DNA of 6,055 nt. It comes from Patescibacteria group bacterium UBA1441. Lineage in GTDB: Bacteria > Patescibacteriota > Minisyncoccia > Minisyncoccales > UBA1441. Shown piece by piece: positions 1-3,635 of the stretch. Position 1 is the stretch's first letter; every line of letters begins with the position of its first letter. The DNA is taken from contig DCTL01000008.1 of the NCBI GenBank assembly GCA_002329255.1, positions 132 through 6,186 of the forward strand, in the 5' to 3' direction. The notes under the pieces were generated by a model. The model was not told the DNA's origin. It made no database searches and saw only the letters and a list, made by a program, of their open reading frames with translations. Both the position numbers and the translations under genes were made by a program.

Positions 1-558
1 GCAACGCGCAGAACCTTACCAGGGCTTGACATCATAGTGCAAAGGCTGGAAACAGTCTCCCTGTAGCAATACAGCGCCATGACAGGTGTTGCATGGTTGT
101 CGTCAGTTCGTGTTTTGAAATGTACCGTTAAGTCGGATAACGAACGCAACCCCTGTCCTGTGTTTCACGTATCACAGGAGACTGCCTCGAACAACGAGGA
201 GGAAGGTGGGGATGACGCCAAATCAGTATGGCCCTCTGATGCCCTGGGCTGCACACATGATACAATGGGATTGACAATGCGTTTGCCACGTCGTAAGACG
301 GAGCTAATCGCCGAAACAATTCCTCAGTTCGGATTGGGGTCTGCAATTCGACCTCATGAAGCCGGAATCGCTAGTAATCGCCGATCAGCTATGCGGCGAT
401 GAATATGTTCCTGGGTCTTGTACTCACTGCCCATCAAGTCAGGAAAGTTAGTAATACCCGTAGTCTCTTCGTTCGAAGGGCCGAAGGTAGGACTAATGAT
501 CAGGACTAAGTTGTAACAAGGTACGCGTAGGGGAATCTGCGCGTGGAACAATATTTCT
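1..558 (+). rRNA. rrs: 16S ribosomal RNA, 3' part (5' end outside window)
   Basis: This is the 3' third of a small-subunit rRNA. It begins at about E. coli position 966 (GCAACGCG..GAACCTTACC) and runs through recognisable blocks: GCATGGTTGTCGTCAG (about 92-107), AACGAACGCAACCC (about 139-152), GAGGAAGGTGGGGATGACG (199-217), GAATCGCTAGTAATCG (365-380) and TTGTAACAAGGTA (511-523). Helix 45 (522-545) is fully paired around a GGAA loop. The RNA is divergent at near-universal sites: 420-434 reads GTACTCACTGCCCAT where GTACACACCGCCCGT is expected, giving A1396U, C1400U and G1405A. G1405A is matched by C1496U (position 512), and helix 45 pairs 1508-1527 and 1509-1526 changed on both sides. After helix 45 the tail reads AACAATATTTCTTT, without CCTCC. 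The 3' end is placed by length alignment to E. coli 1542. CPR affiliation is inferred from signature blocks. A decaying second copy is possible, but the compensatory changes argue against it. Confidence 0.95.
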
Positions 559-570
559 TTTAAGTTTGTC

Positions 571-613
571 GACTAAGATTGAAGTCTCAAATTTGGGTTT
601 CAATCTTAAGGTC
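571..613 (+). other. Hairpin in 16S 3' trailer, possible processing stem
   Basis: TAAGATTGAA (574-583) pairs perfectly with TTCAATCTTA (599-608). The stem can extend inward (586-589 with 594-597 around an AATT loop) and outward (GAC 571-573 with GTC 611-613 across a two-base bulge). It starts about 13 bases after the predicted mature 16S end. No T-tract follows, so it is not an intrinsic terminator. I infer an RNase processing or 3'-end protection structure in a transcript that carries 16S only. Confidence 0.6.
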
Positions 614-615
614 AT

Positions 616-639
616 GGCGGTTATCCTTTCTAGCCCGCC
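616..639 (+). other. Second GC-rich hairpin in 16S trailer
   Basis: GGCGG (616-620) pairs with CCGCC (635-639). After a bulged C634, three more pairs (621-623 with 631-633, one of them G-U) close a seven-base loop TCCTTTC. No T-run follows directly. It lies between the processing-like hairpin and the terminator, and its role is unknown. Confidence 0.4.
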
Positions 640-678
640 CTCAAGACGATTCTAAATAGTCAATTATTCTTTTCTCCA

Positions 679-702
679 CCCGCTTCTTGCGGGATTTTTT
701 TT
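679..702 (+). terminator. Intrinsic terminator of the 16S transcript
   Basis: CCCGC (679-683) and GCGGG (689-693) form a GC-only stem around a TTCTT loop, followed by A and eight T residues (695-702). This is a textbook rho-independent terminator for + strand transcription. It lies about 120 bases after the 16S end and before any 23S, so the rRNA transcript should end with 16S alone. Confidence 0.9.
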
Positions 703-705
703 GAT

Positions 706-714
706 TGATACAAT
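706..714 (+). promoter_or_regulatory. Predicted extended -10 promoter for the FemX-like gene
   Basis: TGATACAAT fits an extended -10 (TGn plus TACAAT, 5 of 6 to consensus) directly after the rRNA terminator. No good -35 is present, because 17 bases upstream lies the terminator stem. Transcription would start near 721, leaving about 17 bases before the GTG at 738. Confidence 0.5.
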
Positions 715-737
715 AAATCAGACTAAACTCATTATTA

Positions 738-1664
738 GTGAATCTTGAATTTGCCCAATCAAAGGAAGCCTGGGATGGTTTCCTAAAAGAAAATAATGGG
801 ACCTTTCTTCAGTCTTATGACTGGGGTGAATTTCGGAAAGAATATCAATCTGTTTGGCGAGTGATGATACAGGATCAAAATCAGATACAAGGTGTTTGCC
901 AAGTTATGGAAGAGAAGTCTCCCTTGGGAAAATATCTTTATTTGCCTCACGGTCCGGTCGCCCCATCATTAAATGTTCGAAATGAGTTGTTTCGGCAAGT
1001 CGGACACTTTATCGGAGTCAAACACATTGGACTCAAGACCGAACCTCTTCAAGATTTGACAATTGGCTGGCGAAGTCATCATCGAATTCAGCCTCAAAAA
1101 ACTCTGATTTCTAAAATTGGTCAAACGCCCGAAGAGATTTTAGAAAGTTTTGATGGTAAAACTAGATACAACGTAAGATTAGCAAAGCGTCGGGGGGTTC
1201 AAGTAAAAGAAAGCAAAGATTATGCTGCCTTCAGTAGATTGATGGAAGAGAATTCAGCTCATCAAGGCTTTCATAGTTATCCTGGACATTATTTTGAAAG
1301 ACTTTTAAAATACTTAGAAGCTTCGTTGTTTTTAGCCTATTACCAAGATCAGGTTATTGCTGGAAGCATTGTTGTTTTTTTCAATTCCACCATTACTTTT
1401 CTTCATTCAGCTTCCAATCATCAGTGGGGAAGGTTAAAAGCGCCTTATCTAGTTCGATTTACGGCCATTGAAGCTGCCCGTTTGAAGGGTTGTCAACGTT
1501 GTAATCATTGGGGAATCAGCCAGCAGAGATTTCCTGGCGTGACTGAGTTCAAAAAAGGATTTGGTGGTCAAGAATTAATTTATCCTACAGGGCGAGAACT
1601 GCCGCATAAGCCAATCCGTTTTTTGACTCATTATTTAGCTTACTGGTTTTTAAAAAAGTATTAA
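738..1664 (+). CDS. FemX/FemAB-family aminoacyltransferase (peptidoglycan cross-bridge)
   Basis: The 308-residue protein resembles FemX/FemAB/MurM-type enzymes, which use aminoacyl-tRNA to add amino acids to the stem-peptide side chain of peptidoglycan precursors and consist of two GNAT-like folds. Visible features are an N-terminal SYDWGEFRK segment (residues 26-34), a core KTRYNVRLAKRRGV (141-154) typical of the family, SIVVFFNSTITFLHSAS (210-226) in the second acetyltransferase-like fold, and the late motif GVTEFKKGFGGQ (267-278). Length is slightly below the usual 320-420. The start is GTG; no ATG precedes the conserved region and no Shine-Dalgarno sequence is upstream. It is cytoplasmic, perhaps membrane-associated. 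It sits between the 16S terminator and a tRNA-Ile/tRNA-Ala pair, and Ala-tRNA is a known donor for several FemX-type enzymes. No terminator follows, so its transcript may run into the tRNAs. The family call is firm; the transferred amino acid is not known. Confidence 0.85.
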   Translation: MNLEFAQSKEAWDGFLKENNGTFLQSYDWGEFRKEYQSVWRVMIQDQNQIQGVCQVMEEKSPLGKYLYLPHGPVAPSLNVRNELFRQVGHFIGVKHIGLKTEPLQDLTIGWRSHHRIQPQKTLISKIGQTPEEILESFDGKTRYNVRLAKRRGVQVKESKDYAAFSRLMEENSAHQGFHSYPGHYFERLLKYLEASLFLAYYQDQVIAGSIVVFFNSTITFLHSASNHQWGRLKAPYLVRFTAIEAARLKGCQRCNHWGISQQRFPGVTEFKKGFGGQELIYPTGRELPHKPIRFLTHYLAYWFLKKY

Positions 1665-1668
1665 TCTC

Positions 1669-1697
1669 TTGCGAGTTAATTAAGTTGTTGTTACAAT
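1669..1697 (+). promoter_or_regulatory. Predicted promoter for the tRNA-Ile/tRNA-Ala unit
   Basis: TTGCGA (1669-1674, 4 of 6 to the -35 consensus) is separated by exactly 17 bases from TACAAT (1692-1697, 5 of 6), and TG at 1689-1690 makes an extended -10. Predicted start is near 1704, three bases before the tRNA-Ile 5' end. It begins five bases after the preceding gene's stop. Confidence 0.7.
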
Positions 1698-1706
1698 TAT
1701 GGCATT

Positions 1707-1778
1707 GGGCGTGTGGCTCAGTGGTAGAGCGCTTCTCTGATAAAGAAGAGGTCGTAGGTTCAATTCCTACCACGCCCA
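1707..1778 (+). tRNA. tRNA-Ile (GAT anticodon)
   Basis: A full cloverleaf of 72 bases. The acceptor stem GGGCGTG (1707-1713) pairs with CACGCCC (1771-1777), with discriminator A1778. D stem is GCTC/GAGC (1716-1719/1727-1730), anticodon stem CTTCT/AGAAG (1732-1736/1744-1748) with loop CTGATAA, and T arm GTAGG-TTCAATT-CCTAC (1754-1770). Anticodon GAT is at 1739-1741. CCA is not encoded (CTT follows), so it must be added after transcription. tRNA-Ile(GAT) is one of the two tRNAs usually found between 16S and 23S genes. Confidence 0.97.
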
Positions 1779-1787
1779 CTTTTGTTA

Positions 1788-1860
1788 GGGCCCGTAGCTT
1801 AGTTGGTAGAGCGCCACATTTGCAATGTGGAGGTCGGGAGTTCGAATCTCCCCGGGTCCA
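1788..1860 (+). tRNA. tRNA-Ala (TGC anticodon)
   Basis: A full cloverleaf of 73 bases. The acceptor stem GGGCCCG (1788-1794) pairs with CGGGTCC (1853-1859) and includes the G3-U70 wobble that marks tRNA-Ala for alanyl-tRNA synthetase; discriminator is A1860. Anticodon stem CCACA/TGTGG (1814-1818/1826-1830) closes the loop TTTGCAA with anticodon TGC at 1821-1823. The T arm has GGGAG-TTCGAAT-CTCCC. CCA is not encoded. It lies nine bases after tRNA-Ile and is clearly co-transcribed with it. It could supply Ala-tRNA to the FemX-like enzyme upstream. Confidence 0.97.
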
Positions 1861-1920
1861 CTCAAAATAATCATCTGTTTTCGGCACTTGGCTAGAGAAA
1901 AATTATCGACCTCCATCAGA

Positions 1921-1947
1921 ACCACGCTTAAAAGCGGGGTGTTTTTT
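1921..1947 (+). terminator. Intrinsic terminator after the tRNA pair
   Basis: ACCACGCT (1921-1928) pairs with AGCGGGGT (1933-1940), with one A-G mismatch, around a TAAA loop. G and six T residues (1942-1947) follow. It ends the tRNA (or femX-tRNA) transcript. The stretch 1861-1920 before it holds nothing I can recognise. Confidence 0.8.
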
Positions 1948-1973
1948 GATTTATTTCAGCCAATTAACTATAT

Positions 1974-2002
1974 TTGGATAATCTATAGTGCACTATTATA
2001 AT
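1974..2002 (+). promoter_or_regulatory. Predicted promoter of the DUF192 gene
   Basis: A perfect -10 TATAAT (1997-2002) lies 17 bases after a weak -35 TTGGAT (1974-1979, TTG matching). Predicted start is near 2009. A 12-bp palindrome occupies most of the spacer and touches the -10, suggesting operator control. Confidence 0.65.
1985..1996. promoter_or_regulatory. Perfect 12-bp palindrome between -35 and -10, candidate operator
   Basis: ATAGTGCACTAT is a perfect inverted repeat lying inside the 17-base promoter spacer and directly abutting TATAAT. This is where dimeric repressors, or MerR-type spacer-distorting activators, bind. No regulator gene adjoins it, so the binding protein is unknown. 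Chance occurrence is possible in AT-rich DNA, though the central GTGCAC is not AT-rich. Confidence 0.4.
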
Positions 2003-2026
2003 AATATGATTCGTAGTAGATTAATA

Positions 2027-2050
2027 ATGGATCAAGAGAGATTAAAATAA
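2027..2050 (+). CDS. Possible seven-codon leader ORF overlapping the DUF192 start
   Basis: ATG at 2027 opens a tiny frame encoding MDQERLK and stops with TAA at 2048-2050, whose last A is the first base of the DUF192 ATG (TAATG). The same TAATG junction joins the response regulator and aspS. Its ATG lies about 18 bases after the predicted transcription start, like the first starts of the other transcripts here (about 15 and 17). I infer it may be translated first and feed ribosomes into the DUF192 gene. It is too short for protein-level evidence and may be chance. Confidence 0.35.
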   Translation: MDQERLK

Positions 2051-2514
2051 TGATTAGATTTTTTAAATCCAAAAATTACTTGATCCTAGTCGTCGTCATT
2101 TTCGTTTTCTTTTTTTTCTTGCTGTCGACTAGAGTGGGGGATAAAGACCAGATACGTCGAGCCTGTTTTAACGATGCATGTTTTAATCTTGAAATTGCAG
2201 AAACTTTTGAAAGCAGAGCCTTAGGATTAATGTTTCGAGAACATCTAGCTGATGATCAGGCGATGTTTTTTATATTTTCTGAAGCTGGAAATTATGGTTT
2301 CTGGATGAAGAACACTCTTATTCCTCTAGACATCATTTGGTTAAATGAATCATTGGAAATAGTCTTTATCAAACACCAAGCTCAGCCCTGTCAGGATGAA
2401 TTATGTCCTGTTTTCAAACCAGCTGTTTCAGCTAAATATGTTTTAGAAATCAGAGGTGGATTAGCAGAAGAACTTGATCTAAAAAATGGCCAATTGCTTT
2501 TTTTAGAAAGATGA
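2050..2514 (+). CDS. Membrane-anchored DUF192 family protein
   Basis: The 154-residue protein starts with a short basic segment and one hydrophobic helix (about residues 9-26), so it is probably anchored with the domain outside the cytoplasmic membrane. The rest is a DUF192 (PF02643) domain: RALGLMFRE (56-64), the hallmark FWMKNTLIPLDI (84-95), AQPC....CP with Cys114 and Cys119 (111-120), and AKYVLEIRGG (128-137). A second cysteine pair, Cys39 and Cys44, lies at the domain edge and could form a disulfide outside the cell. The family is widespread, extracytoplasmic or haloarchaeal, and has no settled biochemical function. Length is typical. The ATG is the first start after an in-frame TAG at 2017. 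There is no good Shine-Dalgarno sequence; only a weak GAGAG lies nine bases upstream. It has its own promoter and no clear terminator after it. Confidence 0.88.
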   Translation: MIRFFKSKNYLILVVVIFVFFFFLLSTRVGDKDQIRRACFNDACFNLEIAETFESRALGLMFREHLADDQAMFFIFSEAGNYGFWMKNTLIPLDIIWLNESLEIVFIKHQAQPCQDELCPVFKPAVSAKYVLEIRGGLAEELDLKNGQLLFLER

Positions 2515-2533
2515 CCAAAAGTGATTAGTTTGA

Positions 2534-2562
2534 TTGATGAATTTTAGGGAGTCTGCTAGAAT
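2534..2562 (+). promoter_or_regulatory. Predicted promoter of the membrane protein/regulator/aspS/carboxypeptidase operon
   Basis: TTGATG (2534-2539) and TAGAAT (2557-2562, 5 of 6) are separated by 17 bases, and TG at 2554-2555 gives an extended -10. Transcription would start near 2569, only about 15 bases before the ATG at 2584, leaving no room for a normal Shine-Dalgarno leader. All four downstream genes overlap, so this is the main promoter visible for them. Confidence 0.7.
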
Positions 2563-2583
2563 TATCTTAAGTATCTAAAAAAC

Positions 2584-3264
2584 ATGGAGGCACTAAATTA
2601 TAATTTAGAAAATTTTATTAGTCAGACCTGGTATCAATTTCTCGAGCGTCTTCCTTCATTTTTCTTTGTTTTACTCTTGTTTTGCTTGGGTTGTTTAGTA
2701 GCTATTTGGTCGGGTCGATTAATCACCAGGATTTTGAAAAAATTACACCTTGACGATATTTTCCAAAACAACAGCTGGCGCAAGGGTTTAGAACAGTCAG
2801 GGATTAAAATTAATTTATCTCGAGCTACCGGATTGGTGGTTTGCTGGTTGATGATTTTATTTTTTCTTTCCTTAGCCAGTGAAGCATTGGGTCTAGTTGG
2901 TGCTTCAGCTTTTTTGATGAGCGTAGTGGCTTGGTTGCCTAATTTATTATTAGCTATCTTAATATTCATTATGGCAACTATTCTAGCTGATGCAGCTGGA
3001 AATATTACTCGAGTTTCAATTAATTGGATTGATTCGAGCTACGCTTTTGTTGCTGAAAAGTTTGCCCGTTGGTCAATTTGGGGTCTGGCTATTCTAATTA
3101 TCTTAAGACAAGTTGGTATTGCCTCAGAAATGATTGTTATTCTGTTCCAAGGATTAATTTACTTTTTAGTCCTAACCTTTGGATTGGCTCTTGGGCTGGG
3201 TGGCAAAGATATTGCTCGAGATTTTTTACAAAGACTTAAAGGAAGAATAAAAAAAGAAAAATGA
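2584..3264 (+). CDS. MscS-related small integral membrane protein (conserved TM-helix family)
   Basis: A 226-residue, very hydrophobic protein with about five membrane segments (roughly residues 25-43, 82-105, 116-138, 163-176, 183-206). The C-terminal GLALGLGGKDIARDFLQRLKGRI (about 200-222) matches the pore-helix signature seen in MscS-like and PF05552 'conserved TM helix' proteins (GLGG.D.A..F). It ends right after this motif in a Lys/Arg-rich tail, so the cytoplasmic beta and alpha/beta domains of full MscS channels are missing. It may form a small channel or act as a membrane scaffold; gating is unproven. The ATG is the first start after an in-frame TAG at 2557. A GGAGG occurs only downstream, including the G of the ATG. 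Its stop overlaps the response regulator start (ATGA), implying coupled translation. Confidence 0.75.
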   Translation: MEALNYNLENFISQTWYQFLERLPSFFFVLLLFCLGCLVAIWSGRLITRILKKLHLDDIFQNNSWRKGLEQSGIKINLSRATGLVVCWLMILFFLSLASEALGLVGASAFLMSVVAWLPNLLLAILIFIMATILADAAGNITRVSINWIDSSYAFVAEKFARWSIWGLAILIILRQVGIASEMIVILFQGLIYFLVLTFGLALGLGGKDIARDFLQRLKGRIKKEK

Positions 3265-3635
3265 AAACAATTCTTTTAATTGAAGACGAGGAATTGCTGG
3301 CTAAAATGTATCGAGACAAATTTGAAAGAACCGGCTTTAAGGTTTTGCTGTCACGAACCGCCGAAGAGGGAATTGAGTTGGCGAAAAAAGAAAAACCGGA
3401 TTTAGTAGTTTTAGACATTATTTTGCCCGAGAATGATGGGCTCTTCTTTTTGCGTAAAATTAGACAAGAAAAGTCTTCAATTAAAGATGTTCCGGTGATT
3501 GCATTTTCTAATTATGATAACCCCGATACCCGCAAAGAAGCTCGTCAATTAAAAGTTAATGATTACATCATCAAGGCTAATCACGACCCCGAAGAGATCG
3601 TTTCAAAAATTAATAAATATTTTGATCATCAATAA
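3261..3635 (+). CDS. Stand-alone CheY-like response regulator
   Basis: The 124-residue protein is one receiver domain with no output domain. All key residues are visible: acidic pocket Glu8/Asp9 (LLIEDEE), phospho-acceptor Asp52 (VVLDIILPEND), the switch Ser83 (VIAFSN) and the conserved Lys105 (DYIIKA). It should accept phosphate from a histidine kinase and signal through protein contacts, not DNA binding. No kinase gene is in the window, so it is an orphan here. Its start overlaps the previous stop by four bases (ATGA), and its own TAA shares one base with the aspS ATG (TAATG). The upstream bases are A-rich with no Shine-Dalgarno sequence. It may act on the neighbouring membrane protein, which is an inference from position only. 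Confidence 0.93.
   Translation: MKTILLIEDEELLAKMYRDKFERTGFKVLLSRTAEEGIELAKKEKPDLVVLDIILPENDGLFFLRKIRQEKSSIKDVPVIAFSNYDNPDTRKEARQLKVNDYIIKANHDPEEIVSKINKYFDHQ

Noticed and set aside
79..551. Open frames on both strands inside the first 550 bases (for example 79-402 +, 128-346 - and 354-551 -)
   Set aside because: They lie within 16S rRNA and encode no recognisable protein.
1..558. 16S pseudogene
   Set aside because: Length matches E. coli from 966 to the end without large gaps, and paired positions changed together (1405/1496, 1508/1527, 1509/1526). Decay would break pairs.
551..560. A replacement anti-SD: the tail ATATTTCTTT would pair with A-rich AAAGAAA-type leaders
   Set aside because: Only the starts at 3261 and 5011 have partly matching A-rich stretches, and these lie in coding sequence of AT-rich genes. 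The starts at 738, 2584 and 3635 do not match.
616..632. GGCGGTTATCCTTTCTA resembles a canonical 16S 3' end (CGGTT..ATC..CTTTCTA), suggesting a displaced anti-SD or an insertion in the 16S tail
   Set aside because: Helix 45 is complete at 522-545 with its tail directly after, and the look-alike lacks CCTCC and is part of another hairpin. Gene starts show no SD either. Chance is the simpler explanation.
1585..1887. Open frames across the tRNA pair on both strands, with peptides such as GDSNSRPPHCK and GIEPTT
   Set aside because: These are the well-known spurious translations of tRNA genes and their complements.
2634..2969. Reverse-strand open frames within the membrane protein, regulator and aspS genes (for example 2634-2969, 3236-3418 and 4656-4871)
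   Set aside because: They are antisense to well-supported conserved genes and show low-complexity Lys/Asn-rich or unrecognisable translations.
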